Below, piece by piece: positions 43,317 to 51,739 of a DNA stretch of 64,000 nucleotides (its first letter is position 1; every line of letters begins with the position of its first letter). The notes under the pieces are model-generated. The model made no database searches and was not told the origin of the DNA. It was given only the letters and a program-made list of their open reading frames with translations. Source of the stretch: Nocardioides sp. JS614 (GTDB lineage Bacteria > Actinomycetota > Actinomycetes > Propionibacteriales > Nocardioidaceae); NCBI RefSeq assembly GCF_000015265.1, contig NC_008699.1, positions 434,001 to 498,000 on the forward strand. The letters run 5' to 3'. The translations under genes and the position numbers were made by a program.

Positions 43317-43922
43317 ATGAGCGACTCGACGCTGCCGGGCGGACGTCCCGCGCCCGCCTTCGACCTGGCGCGCGCCGAGGCGGCCGTCCGGGAGCTGCTC
43401 ATCGCGATCGGTGAGGACCCCGAGCGGGAGGGCCTGCAGGAGACCCCGGCCCGGGTGGCGCGGGCGTACGCCGAGCTCACGGCCGGGCTGCGGATGGAGC
43501 CCGAGGACGTGCTCACCACGACCTTCGACATCGGGCACGACGAGATGGTGCTGGTGCGCGACATCGAGCTGTGGTCGATGTGCGAGCACCACCTGGTGCC
43601 GTTCACCGGTGTCGCGCACGTCGGCTACATCCCCGCGACCAGCGGGAAGATCACCGGACTGTCCAAGCTCGCCCGGCTCGTCGACGTCTACGCGAAGCGC
43701 CCCCAGGTCCAGGAGCGGCTCACCACCCAGGTCGCCGACGCCCTGACCCGCCTCCTCGAAGCGCGCGGCGTGATCGTGGTGATCGAGGCCGAGCACCTGT
43801 GCATGACCATGCGGGGGGTCAAGAAGGCGGGTGCTCGCACCATCACCTCCGCAGTGCGCGGCACGATGCGGACCAACCCCACGACCCGGGCCGAGGCGAT
43901 GGCCCTGATCCACCGGCGATGA
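43317..43922 (+). CDS. folE: GTP cyclohydrolase I
   Basis: First enzyme of folate synthesis, GTP to dihydroneopterin triphosphate. A 201-residue protein with ETPARVARAYAEL, zinc ligands in MCEHHLVPF and EAEHLCMTMRGV, and the substrate region GYIPATSGKITGLSKLARLV. ATG 43317 is chosen because -10 TATGGT (43304-43309) lies 7 nt upstream (leaderless); an in-frame GTG/ATG 12 bp earlier would fall inside the -10. It heads the folE-folP-folB-folK operon. Confidence 0.97.
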   Translation: MSDSTLPGGRPAPAFDLARAEAAVRELLIAIGEDPEREGLQETPARVARAYAELTAGLRMEPEDVLTTTFDIGHDEMVLVRDIELWSMCEHHLVPFTGVAHVGYIPATSGKITGLSKLARLVDVYAKRPQVQERLTTQVADALTRLLEARGVIVVIEAEHLCMTMRGVKKAGARTITSAVRGTMRTNPTTRAEAMALIHRR

Positions 43923-43929
43923 GCCGCTG

Positions 43930-44790
43930 ATGGCCGCCCTCGCAGACCTGCTCGCCCCCCGCGCACGGCCGCGGCTGATGGGCGTCGTGAACGTGACCCC
44001 GGACTCGTTCTCGGACGGCGGCCGGTGGCTCGAGCCGCGCGACGCCATCGCGCACGGTCGCGACCTGCTCGCCGACGGCGCCGACATCCTCGACATCGGC
44101 GGGGAGTCCACCCGACCGGGCGCCACCCGCCCCCTGGTGGAGGAGGAGCTGGGCCGGGTCGTCCCGGTGATCACGGCGCTGGCGGCGGAGGGTGCCGTCG
44201 TCTCGGTCGACACGATGCGCGCCGAGGTCGCCGAGGCCGCGCTGGCGGCCGGGGCCACCGTCGTCAACGACGTGTCGGGGGGTCTCGCCGACCCGCGGAT
44301 CCTCGAGGTCGTCGCCGCGAGCGGAGCGGCGTACGTCGCCATGCACTGGCGCGCGCACGCCGACCACATGCGGGACTTCGCGGTGTACGACGGCCCCGGT
44401 GGCGTGGTCGGGGCCGTCTGCGACGAGCTGACCGCGCGGGTCCGGGCGATGACCGCCGCCGGGATCGCCCGGGAGCAGGTCATCCTCGACCCCGGGCTCG
44501 GCTTCGCCAAGCGCGCGGAGCACAACTGGGAGCTGCTGCGCCGGATCGACGAGCTGGCCGCCCTCGGCTACCCGCTCCTCGTCGGGGCCAGCCGCAAGTC
44601 GTTCCTCGGCCGGCTCCTGGTCGACCGGGGCGGCGTCCCCCGCGCCGTCGACCAGCGCGAGCATGCGAACGCCGCGATCACCCTGCACCTGGCCCGGCAT
44701 GCGGTGTGGGGCGTACGGGTGCACGACGTCCGAGCCTCCCGGGACGCGCTCCGCGTCGCCGAGCAGCTGAGCGAGGAGGGTTCCACGTGA
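43930..44790 (+). CDS. folP: Dihydropteroate synthase
   Basis: Joins p-aminobenzoate to the pterin pyrophosphate; the sulfonamide target. A 286-residue TIM barrel with MGVVNVTPDSFSDGG, DIGGESTRPGA, NDVSGG, LDPGLGFAK and the phosphate site GASRKSFLG, all intact. It lies 7 bp after folE, and its stop overlaps the folB GTG (GTGA). Confidence 0.97.
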   Translation: MAALADLLAPRARPRLMGVVNVTPDSFSDGGRWLEPRDAIAHGRDLLADGADILDIGGESTRPGATRPLVEEELGRVVPVITALAAEGAVVSVDTMRAEVAEAALAAGATVVNDVSGGLADPRILEVVAASGAAYVAMHWRAHADHMRDFAVYDGPGGVVGAVCDELTARVRAMTAAGIAREQVILDPGLGFAKRAEHNWELLRRIDELAALGYPLLVGASRKSFLGRLLVDRGGVPRAVDQREHANAAITLHLARHAVWGVRVHDVRASRDALRVAEQLSEEGST

Positions 44791-45173
44791 CCGAACGGCC
44801 GACCGACGAGCTGAGCGTCACCGGCATCGCGTGCTACGGGCACCACGGCGTCTTCGACTTCGAGCGACGCGAGGGGCAGACGTTCGTCGTCGACCTCGTG
44901 CTGGGCGTCGACACCGCCCCCGCAGCGGCGTCCGACGACTTGCAAGACACCGTCGACTACGGGAGTCTCGTGGCTTCGGTGCAAGCCGCCGTGGAGAAGG
45001 ATCCGGTCGACCTGATCGAGACCCTGGCCCAGCGGATCGCGGGCGTCTGCCTCTTGGACGGCCGTGTTGAATGGGCGAGGGTGACGGTCCACAAGCCGGA
45101 CGCACCCATCGAAGCGACGTTCGCGGACGTCACGCTGACGATCACCCGGAGACGTGAGGGCACCCGTGACTGA
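44787..45173 (+). CDS. folB: Dihydroneopterin aldolase
   Basis: A 128-residue enzyme cleaving dihydroneopterin to hydroxymethyl-dihydropterin. Motifs: GIACYGHHGVFDFERREGQ at the N-terminus, DTVDYG, and the C-terminal VTVHKPDAPI. GTG start embedded in the folP stop. It overlaps the folK start by 8 bp, so all four folate genes are translationally linked. Confidence 0.95.
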   Translation: MTERPTDELSVTGIACYGHHGVFDFERREGQTFVVDLVLGVDTAPAAASDDLQDTVDYGSLVASVQAAVEKDPVDLIETLAQRIAGVCLLDGRVEWARVTVHKPDAPIEATFADVTLTITRRREGTRD

Positions 45174-45735
45174 GACCCCGAACCCGAACATCATCGACGC
45201 GGACACGCTGACCGGCGAGATGCGGCCGATCCGCCGTGCGGTGCTGGCACTCGGGTCCAACCTGGGTGAGCGGATGGGGAACCTCCAGGGCGCGCTGAAC
45301 GCGCTGGCCGACACCCCAGACGTCTGGATCACCGCCGTGTCCCCGGTCTACGAGACCGACCCCGTCGACTGCCCGCCCGAGGCGAAGACGTTCCTCAACG
45401 CCGTCGTGCTGATCGACACCACGCTGGCCGCGAGCCGGCTGATGGACCGGGCGCTGGCGATCGAGGACGCCTTCGAGCGGGAGCGCGGTGAGCAGCGCAA
45501 CGCGCCGCGGACCCTCGACGTCGACCTGATCGTCGTCGGCGACCGGCGCAGCAACGAGGAGTTCCTGCGGCTGCCGCACCCGCGGGCCGCCGAACGGGCC
45601 TTCGTGCTGCGCCCGTGGTTCGACGTCGACCCGGCGGCCGAGGTGCCCGACCGGGGTCCGGTCGCGGACCTGCTCGATGGGACCGACCAGAGCGGGCTGA
45701 AGCTGCGCGACGACCTGGTCCTCGAGATCCAGTGA
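45166..45735 (+). CDS. folK: 2-amino-4-hydroxy-6-hydroxymethyldihydropteridine pyrophosphokinase (HPPK)
   Basis: A 189-residue enzyme activating hydroxymethyl-dihydropterin with ATP for FolP. Signature LALGSNLGERMGNLQ, the catalytic-loop RNAPRTLDVDLIVVG and the C-terminal RLPHPRAAERAFVLRPW are present. GTG 45166 (VTETPN) is chosen over GTG 45154 for the better purine stretch upstream. The first roughly 25 residues are a hydrophilic extension. Confidence 0.95.
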   Translation: MTETPNPNIIDADTLTGEMRPIRRAVLALGSNLGERMGNLQGALNALADTPDVWITAVSPVYETDPVDCPPEAKTFLNAVVLIDTTLAASRLMDRALAIEDAFERERGEQRNAPRTLDVDLIVVGDRRSNEEFLRLPHPRAAERAFVLRPWFDVDPAAEVPDRGPVADLLDGTDQSGLKLRDDLVLEIQ

Positions 45736-45742
45736 CCGGTCG

Positions 45743-46234
45743 GTGAGCGCCGGACCCTCCGGCGAGGAGCCGCAGCCGACCGGTCGCCTGCGGCCGACCT
45801 CTGGTGGTGCGCTCACGGCGTGGGCCGTCGCGGGCCTGGTCGGCGGATGGCTGCTCCACCCCGCGGCCGAACGGGTGCGGGACACCGCGCCGATCGTCAC
45901 CTGGGCCCAGCCGCTCGCGCTCGTGCTCGTGGCGGCGATCCTGGGCGCCACGGCGTACCTCACCTGGCGCACCGTGCACGTCCAGCAGCAGCGGCTCGAG
46001 CCGCAGCGTGCGGTCAACCGCCTGGTGCTCGCCCGGTCCTGCGCGCTCGTGGGCGCCCTGGTCGCCGGCGGCTACCTGGGGTACGCCGTGAGCTGGATCG
46101 GCGTGGACACCGAGCTGGCCACCCAGCGGGCCTGGCGCTCGGCCGTCGCCGCCGCCGCGGGCGTCGGCATCGTGGTCACCTCGGTCCTCCTCGAGCGCGC
46201 GTGTCGCGTCCGATCCGACGACGAAGACACTTAA
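45743..46234 (+). CDS. DUF3180-family membrane protein
   Basis: A 163-residue protein with four hydrophobic helices, of the DUF3180 family, which in actinobacteria regularly follows folK. Function unknown. The hydrophilic N-terminus precedes GGALTAWAVAGLVGGWLL. GTG start 7 bp after folK, so it is part of the folate operon by position. Confidence 0.8.
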   Translation: MSAGPSGEEPQPTGRLRPTSGGALTAWAVAGLVGGWLLHPAAERVRDTAPIVTWAQPLALVLVAAILGATAYLTWRTVHVQQQRLEPQRAVNRLVLARSCALVGALVAGGYLGYAVSWIGVDTELATQRAWRSAVAAAAGVGIVVTSVLLERACRVRSDDEDT

Positions 46235-46243
46235 TGTGCTGAT

Positions 46244-46849
46244 ATGGCCTCTTCCCCCGCTCCGGCCTCCCGTCGCCGCCAGCGCAGCACCCGCCTGACC
46301 GTCGCCGTCGTCCTCCTCGTCCTCGCCGCCCTGGTCGTTGCCGCAGCCGCGGCCACCGGGTCGACCGTCCTGATCACGCTCGCCGCCGTCCTCGGCGTGG
46401 CCCTGGGCGCGGCCGCGACCCGGATCACGCACTCCGAGCTGGCCCTCACCCGCCGTGAGGCCGCCCGCGACCGGGCCGAGCAGGCGCGCGCCTACCGCAC
46501 GCTGACAGCGGAGCGCACCGCCGAGAACGCCGCGTTCGCCGAGAGCATGCGCACCCGGATGGCGCGCCAGCAGGACGCCCTGCGTGAGCTCGAGGAGGCC
46601 CTGACCGCCGCCCAGGGCCGGGCCGCCGAGGCGACCCGCAAGCTGAACGCCGAGGCCCGGCGAGCCGACGCCGCCGAGCGCGACAGCCGCCAGCTCGAGG
46701 AGGGCCTCGCCGGGGCCGAGCAGCGCGCCGCGGAGGCGATCGTCCGGGTCGCGGAGCTCGAGCAGGAGCTGGACGTCGTCCGAGCCGAGCTCGACGTCGT
46801 CACCCAGGCGTGGCACGCCGCCGAGGCCGGCCAGCGCAAGCACGCGTAG
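46244..46849 (+). CDS. Membrane-anchored coiled-coil protein, unknown function
   Basis: A 201-residue protein: basic N-terminus, two adjacent hydrophobic helices (about 18-60: LTVAVVLLVLAALVVAAAAA; VLITLAAVLGVALGAAA), then an unbroken Ala/Glu/Arg heptad-type coiled coil to the end (EEALTAAQGRAAEATRKLNA; ELEQELDVVRAELDVV). The layout suggests a scaffold or a cell-envelope/septum tether. ATG 46244 has TAATGT ending 6 nt upstream, so possibly leaderless. Family not recognised. Confidence 0.75.
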   Translation: MASSPAPASRRRQRSTRLTVAVVLLVLAALVVAAAAATGSTVLITLAAVLGVALGAAATRITHSELALTRREAARDRAEQARAYRTLTAERTAENAAFAESMRTRMARQQDALRELEEALTAAQGRAAEATRKLNAEARRADAAERDSRQLEEGLAGAEQRAAEAIVRVAELEQELDVVRAELDVVTQAWHAAEAGQRKHA

Positions 46850-46964
46850 CCCTCGCCGAGTCGGTTCGCGGACCGTCCGACCCCGACGACGCCCGCGGGC
46901 GTCCGGCCCGGATGAGTCGTTGCCCACGTTTCCGCGCTGCGCGGCTGCGGCAGACTCCCTGGTT

Positions 46965-48113
46965 GTGATCCCGCACGAGAACCGGTTCGAGAGCGATCCC
47001 GATGCGGTGCTGGGCGACCTGCCCGGCCTGCCGAGCGGTTGGACGATCGGCACGCCCGATCCCTCCGACCGCTTCGACGTCGCGCGGCTCACCCACCTCC
47101 TGCGCGCCCACGAACGGCACGCCCGCGGCTGGGCCGGCTCCGGCGTGGACGACGTCATGGTCGAGGTCTCCGAGCACGGCCTGAGGATGCGGGAGAACGT
47201 CGTCATCCGCGACGAGGACGGCGACATCCACGCCTGGGGCAGCGTCCACGACCGGTCGGTCGGTCGGATGCTGTTCGTCCACATCGTGCAGCGCGACCTG
47301 CCCGACGACCCCGACGGCAGCATCGCCGACAGCTGCTCGGACCTGCTGGTCGAGTGGGCGGAGGCGCAGGCCCGATGCGTCGGCAGCGCCCGCGGCCTGG
47401 CCGTCCAGCAGATCGACACCGGCGCCTTCGCGGGTGACGAGCGCCAGGCGCGCTGGCTGGCCGGCAGCGGGTTCGAGAAGGTCCGCACCTGGTGGCAGAT
47501 GAGCCGACCGGTCACGCCGGACGAGGAAGGGCTGGTCGCCACCCCGGATCACTGGACGGACCGCGGCGTGGTGTTCCGGCTGGTACGCCGCACCGGTGAC
47601 GGGATGCCCGACGAGGGTGACCTGCACGAGGTGCACGAGGTCCTCGAGGGTGCCTTCGTCGACCACTTCAACTCCAGCGAGGAGACCTTCGAGGAGTTCG
47701 TCCACCGGCTGCGCGAGGATCCGGGCCACCGGTGGGACCACTGGTGGCTCGCCGAGCTGGTCGAGGACGGCGAGGACGGCGAGGACGGCGAGGACGGCGA
47801 GGACGGCGAGGACGGCGAGGACGGCGTACGGCGACCGGTGGGGGCGCTGATCGGCACGGCCTCGGAGGACGCGACCGGACCGGACGGCTCCTACGTGTCC
47901 TACCTCGGCGTGCTGGAGGCCGCGCGCGGTCGCGGTGTGGCCACGGGCCTGCTGCGCACGATCATCGCCGACGCGGCCGCCCGTGGCCGCAACCGCGTCG
48001 GGCTCGAGGTCGACGCCGACTCGCCGACCGGCGCCACCGGGCTCTACACCTCCATGGGCTGGGTCACGAAGTACGTCACCGAGTCCTGGCATCGCGACAT
48101 TCCGGTGGCGTAG
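46965..48113 (+). CDS. Tandem GNAT-domain N-acetyltransferase with an (EDG)7 insert
   Basis: A 382-residue protein with two GNAT-like halves. The C-terminal one is better preserved: YLGVLEAARGRGVATGLLRTIIADAAARGRNRVGLEVDAD and TGLYTSMGWV, similar to mycothiol-synthase-type acetyltransferases. Between the halves, at residues 267-287, sits a seven-fold Glu-Asp-Gly repeat. GTG 46965 is chosen because CAGACT, 8 nt upstream, is a plausible -10 and no Shine-Dalgarno exists for the upstream in-frame TTG at 46920. Substrate unknown. A 90-bp palindromic repeat follows the stop. Confidence 0.75.
   Translation: MIPHENRFESDPDAVLGDLPGLPSGWTIGTPDPSDRFDVARLTHLLRAHERHARGWAGSGVDDVMVEVSEHGLRMRENVVIRDEDGDIHAWGSVHDRSVGRMLFVHIVQRDLPDDPDGSIADSCSDLLVEWAEAQARCVGSARGLAVQQIDTGAFAGDERQARWLAGSGFEKVRTWWQMSRPVTPDEEGLVATPDHWTDRGVVFRLVRRTGDGMPDEGDLHEVHEVLEGAFVDHFNSSEETFEEFVHRLREDPGHRWDHWWLAELVEDGEDGEDGEDGEDGEDGEDGVRRPVGALIGTASEDATGPDGSYVSYLGVLEAARGRGVATGLLRTIIADAAARGRNRVGLEVDADSPTGATGLYTSMGWVTKYVTESWHRDIPVA
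47763..47825 (+). repeat. 9-bp tandem repeat GAGGACGGC x7 inside the GNAT gene
   Basis: Seven exact in-frame copies with no silent differences encode (Glu-Asp-Gly)7. Complete uniformity at the DNA level points to recent slippage expansion; copy number changes would keep the frame. Confidence 0.95.
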
Positions 48114-48121
48114 CCCGCCGG

Positions 48122-48211
48122 CGGTTTCCCCGGTGAACCGGGGAAACCAGAACTGTTGACCCGAAGTTTCGGCCCAGAAGTTCCAACTTCCCCGGTGAAC
48201 CGGGGAAACCG
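48122..48211. repeat. 90-bp three-hairpin palindromic repeat, copy 3 (inverted)
   Basis: The reverse complement aligns with copies 1 and 2 at about 81-82 of 90 positions; most differences are in the central hairpin, where both strands changed together (CCGAAACTTCGG). It lies 8 bp after the GNAT stop and 9 bp before the stop of the convergent ATPase, filling the convergent gap as copy 2 does. Confidence 0.92.
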
Positions 48212-48220
48212 ACCGCGGCC

Positions 48221-49255
48221 TCAGCCGGCGGAGGCGACCTCGGCCATCTCGGCGAGGGCCGCGCGCAGCGCCCGGTGGATGCCGTTGGGGGTGAGCACGC
48301 CGACGAAGCGCGCGCCTTCGCGGACCCCGACCATCCCGGCGTCGCCGCGCAGCAGCACTGCCAGCGCGTGCCCGAGCGTGCTGTCGACGTCGATCGCGGC
48401 CCCGAGGTCACCGGCGGTGACGCCGTCCATCGGTTCGAGGTGGGCCGGGTCGAGCGGGGTGACGTCCAGCCGTCGCAGCCCCGAGGTCGATCCGACGAAC
48501 TCCGCCACGAAGTCGTCGGCCGGCCGCCCGAGCAGCCGGGCCGGGGTGTCGTACTGCGCGAGCCGGCCGCCCGTGGCGAAGACCGCGACCCGGTCCCCGA
48601 GCCGGACCGCCTCGTCGATGTCGTGGGTCACGAACACCACGGTCACGCCGAGCTCGCGCTGCAGCCGCAGGAACTCGTCCTGCAGCCGCAGCCGCACCAG
48701 CGGGTCGACCGCGCCGAACGGCTCGTCCATCAGGAGCACCGGCGGCTTGGCCGCCAGCGCCCGCGCGACCCCGACCCGCTGCTGCTGGCCGCCGGAGAGC
48801 TGGGTGGGGTAGCGCTCGGCGTACGTCGCTGGGTCCAGCCCCACCAGCTCGAGGAGCTCGCGGGCTCGCTCCCGAGCGGTCGCGCGGGACTCGCCGTACA
48901 GCAGCGGGACCGTCATCACGTTGGCGATGATCTTCTGGTGGGGGAACAGCCCCACCTCCTGGATGACGTAGCCGATCCCCCGGCGCAGCCGGACCGGGTC
49001 CTGGCCGGTGACGTCCCGGCCGTCGATCTCGATGGTGCCGGTCGTCGGCTCGATCAACCGGTTGATCATCTTCAGCGTCGTCGACTTGCCGCACCCCGAT
49101 GGGCCGACCAGGCAGACCAGCTCGCCGCGCTCGACCTCGAGATCAAGGGCGTGGACGGCGACCGTGCCGTCGTCGTAGGTCTTGCCGACGCCCGACAGCC
49201 GGATCATGGGCTCCGTGCTCGTGGGCCCGGCCGCCGCAGACCCGGTAGCGTCCAT
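48221..49255 (-). CDS. Osmoprotectant (glycine betaine/choline/proline) ABC transporter ATPase, OpuCA/ProV-like
   Basis: A 344-residue ATPase: Walker A GPSGCGKST, GYVIQEVGLFPHQ, signature LSGGQQQRVGVARALA, Walker B VLLMDEPFGAVD, H-loop VTHDIDEA. A C-terminal CBS-like segment (STLGHALAVLLRGDAGMVGV) is of the kind used for ionic-strength sensing. The rest of the transporter lies divergently at 49259-51739. ATG 49255 has -10 TAGGGT 6 nt upstream (leaderless); ATG 49207, with a GGAG box, is the alternative start. Confidence 0.92.
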   Translation of the reverse strand: MDATGSAAAGPTSTEPMIRLSGVGKTYDDGTVAVHALDLEVERGELVCLVGPSGCGKSTTLKMINRLIEPTTGTIEIDGRDVTGQDPVRLRRGIGYVIQEVGLFPHQKIIANVMTVPLLYGESRATARERARELLELVGLDPATYAERYPTQLSGGQQQRVGVARALAAKPPVLLMDEPFGAVDPLVRLRLQDEFLRLQRELGVTVVFVTHDIDEAVRLGDRVAVFATGGRLAQYDTPARLLGRPADDFVAEFVGSTSGLRRLDVTPLDPAHLEPMDGVTAGDLGAAIDVDSTLGHALAVLLRGDAGMVGVREGARFVGVLTPNGIHRALRAALAEMAEVASAG

Positions 49256-49267
49256 GCGGTGACCCTA
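49246..49267. promoter_or_regulatory. Face-to-face overlapping leaderless promoters of the osmoprotectant transporter arms
   Basis: Plus strand: -10 TAGCGT (49246-49251), 7 nt before GTG 49259. Minus strand: -10 TAGGGT (complement of 49262-49267), 6 nt before ATG 49255. Each -10 box lies inside the other gene's first codons and the two start codons are 3 bp apart, so the two initiation events should compete. Confidence 0.5.
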
Positions 49268-49966
49268 CTCGGGGCCGTGCCGGCGGCCGACGACCCGAGC
49301 TGCTACAGCCGACTGACCAACGAATGGTTCTGCGGGCAGTACCTGGGCGACTACCGCCACGAGCTGGTCGACGCAACGACCCAGCACCTCGTGATCACGG
49401 TGGTGAGCGTGATCGCCGGTGTGGTGATCGCGTTCCCGCTCGCCCTGCTGGCCCGGCGGCTGCCGGCACTCGAGACCAGCGTCCTGGGGGTGACCACGGC
49501 GGTCTACACGATCCCGTCGCTGGCGCTGTTCCCGCTGCTGGTGCCATTCACCGGGCTCAGCGCCACGACGGTGGTCATCGGCCTCGCGCTGTACGCGCTG
49601 ACGATCCTGGTCCGCAGCATGCTCGAGGGTCTCCGGTCGGTGCCCGAGGAGGTGCGGGAGTCGGCGGTCGGGTTGGGGTACGGCGCCACCCGGCTGCTGG
49701 TGCTCGTCGAGCTGCCGCTCGCGCTGCCGGTGATCATGGCCGGCCTGCGGGTGGCGACGGTGTCCACCGTGGCGCTCACGACGGTCGGCTCCCTGGTCGC
49801 CTACGGCGGCCTCGGCAACCTGATCAAGGACGGCGTCACCACCAACTTCCGTGCCGAGCTGATGACAGCGTCGTTGCTGTGCGTGCTGCTGGCGGTGGTG
49901 CTGGACGCGCTGATCGTCGGCGCCCAGTGGCTCCTCACCCCGTGGTCCCGGGGGGCGCGCGGATGA
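49259..49966 (+). CDS. Osmoprotectant ABC transporter permease (OpuCB/OpuCD-like), first
   Basis: A 235-residue permease with about five helices and an EAA-like loop VPEEVRESAVGLGYGATRLLVLVELPLALP. The N-terminal roughly 30 residues (DDPSCYSRLTNEWFCGQYLG) are hydrophilic with two Cys before the first helix. GTG 49259 is leaderless. The stop overlaps the second permease start (ATGA). Family is clear; ligand class is shared with glycine betaine, choline, carnitine or ergothioneine-type systems. Confidence 0.88.
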   Translation: MTLLGAVPAADDPSCYSRLTNEWFCGQYLGDYRHELVDATTQHLVITVVSVIAGVVIAFPLALLARRLPALETSVLGVTTAVYTIPSLALFPLLVPFTGLSATTVVIGLALYALTILVRSMLEGLRSVPEEVRESAVGLGYGATRLLVLVELPLALPVIMAGLRVATVSTVALTTVGSLVAYGGLGNLIKDGVTTNFRAELMTASLLCVLLAVVLDALIVGAQWLLTPWSRGARG

Positions 49967-50736
49967 CCTCGATGACGGTCCTCGCCGACGCGTGGGACTA
50001 CCTGACGACGGCGGGGAGCTGGACCGGCGACGGCGGCATGGTCGAGCTGCTGCTCCAGCAGCTGCTGCTGAGCTTCACCTCCTTGGCGCTGGCGGCCGCG
50101 GTCGGCCTGCCGGTCGCGCTCTGGCTGGGTCATCTCGGGCGCGGCGGCTTCCTCGCGATCAACGTGACGAACATCGGACGCGCCGTACCCACCTTCGCGC
50201 TGCTCGCCCTGCTCGTCACCGCTGATTGGCCCGGCACCGGCACCCTCGGACCGTACGGGCGGGCGGGACTCGCGACGATCATCGCGCTCACCCTGTTCGC
50301 CCTGCCCCCGATCATCACCAGCTCGTACGTCGGTGTCCGCGAGGTCTCGCCCGCGGTCAAGCAGGCCGCCGACGGCATGGGGATGACCGGGCGCCAGAGG
50401 TTCTTCCGGGTCGAGCTCCCCCTGGCGGCCCCGCTGGTGCTGCTCGGCCTGCGCCTGGCCCTCGTGCAGGTCTGGGCCACGGCCACCATCGCGGCGCTGG
50501 TCGCCGGCCCGGGGCTCGGTCGCGTCATCACCGACGGGTTCTATCGCACCAACTACGGCAAGGGGGTGGCGGGAGCCGTGGTGGTCGCGGTCGTCGCGCT
50601 CCTGCTCGAGCTGCTGGCCGCCCTCGGGCAGCGGGTGCTCGACCCGACGGCCCGAGCCTCGTCACCGAAACGTCACCAGGGAATGTCGGTGGACGCACCT
50701 AGAGTTACCGAAGCAGCCGACGCCGTCGGTCGTTAG
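49963..50736 (+). CDS. Osmoprotectant ABC transporter permease, second
   Basis: A 257-residue permease of the same family: NVTNIGRAVPTFALLALLV (typical of OpuC permeases) and loop VSPAVKQAADGMGMTGRQRFFRVELPLAAP. Presumably pairs with the first permease as a heterodimer. A hydrophilic tail of about 30 residues follows the last helix. The binding-protein gene begins 46 bp downstream. Confidence 0.88.
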   Translation: MTSMTVLADAWDYLTTAGSWTGDGGMVELLLQQLLLSFTSLALAAAVGLPVALWLGHLGRGGFLAINVTNIGRAVPTFALLALLVTADWPGTGTLGPYGRAGLATIIALTLFALPPIITSSYVGVREVSPAVKQAADGMGMTGRQRFFRVELPLAAPLVLLGLRLALVQVWATATIAALVAGPGLGRVITDGFYRTNYGKGVAGAVVVAVVALLLELLAALGQRVLDPTARASSPKRHQGMSVDAPRVTEAADAVGR

Positions 50737-50782
50737 CAGCATCCGGACACGCGCGGCACCCTGCCGCGGGACACAGAAGGAC

Positions 50783-51739
50783 ATGCACATGCAGGTACGA
50801 CGCTCGTTGGCCGCGGCGCTCGCCGTCGGCTCCCTCTTCCTCGCCACGGCCTGTGCCGACGACGACCTCGACTCCAAGCAGGCCGACGACGCCACACCGT
50901 CGGCGACCACCGACCAGGGCCCGGTCCGGATCGCGGGTCAGAGCTTCACCGAGGCGGCCATCGTCGCCGCGATGTACGACGAGCTCCTCACCGCCGCCGG
51001 CTACGACACCGACGTGAAGCTGGTCGACACCCGCGACGCCTACATGGCCACGTTCCCGGACAGTGTCGACGTCGTGCCCGAGTACGTCGGCGGCATCGTC
51101 AACTTCCTCAACGCCCGGGAGAACGGCGCGAAGGCCGAGCCCTTCACGGCCGGCGACGGGGCCGAGCTCGTCGACCAGGGCAAGTCGCTGCTCGATGCGG
51201 CGGGCATCGCGCTCCTCGACCAGTCCGCGGCGACCGACACCAACGCGTTCTTCGTGACCAAGGACTTCTCCGAGTCCGAGGGCGTGACCAAGCTCTCCGA
51301 CCTCGAGGGCAGGTCGGTCAAGCTGGCCGCGGCTCCCGACTGCGAGGGCCGGCTCGACTGCGAGGGCGGCCTGGTCGACCAGTACGGCATCGACGTCACC
51401 GAGGTGCTCCCGCTGGGCTACGCCAGCAACGACACCTACCAGTCGGTGATCAGCGGCGAGTCCGAGCTCGGCGAGACCAGCACGACCGACGGCACCCTGG
51501 AGTCGCAGGGCCTGGTGGTGCTCGAGGACGACAAGCAGATCCAGCCCGCCCAGAACCTCGTCCCCGCGGTGTCGAGCGCCTTCTTGGAGCAGCACCCGGA
51601 CATCGCGGACGTCCTCAACGGGTTGATGGCCGCCCTCACCACGGAGAAGCTCACCGAGCTGAACGGCGCCGTGGCCGTCGACCGCGACAAGCCCGAGGAC
51701 GTCGCCCACCAGTTCCTGGTGGACGAGGGGCTCATCTAG
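50783..51739 (+). CDS. Osmoprotectant ABC transporter substrate-binding lipoprotein (OpuCC/OsmF-like)
   Basis: A 318-residue protein with lipoprotein signal (lipobox ATAC) and OpuAC-type fold: VRIAGQSFTEAAIVAAMYDE, VDVVPEYVGGIVNFLN and YASNDTYQSVISGESELGE. It delivers a compatible solute such as glycine betaine or choline. Two ATGs (50783, 50789) follow GAAGGA; the first has the better spacing. The last 8 bp overlap the convergent glycosyltransferase. Confidence 0.9.
   Translation: MHMQVRRSLAAALAVGSLFLATACADDDLDSKQADDATPSATTDQGPVRIAGQSFTEAAIVAAMYDELLTAAGYDTDVKLVDTRDAYMATFPDSVDVVPEYVGGIVNFLNARENGAKAEPFTAGDGAELVDQGKSLLDAAGIALLDQSAATDTNAFFVTKDFSESEGVTKLSDLEGRSVKLAAAPDCEGRLDCEGGLVDQYGIDVTEVLPLGYASNDTYQSVISGESELGETSTTDGTLESQGLVVLEDDKQIQPAQNLVPAVSSAFLEQHPDIADVLNGLMAALTTEKLTELNGAVAVDRDKPEDVAHQFLVDEGLI

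Noticed and set aside
47763..47825. Possible CRISPR-like array
   Set aside because: Nine-base contiguous units with no spacers; a coding tandem repeat.
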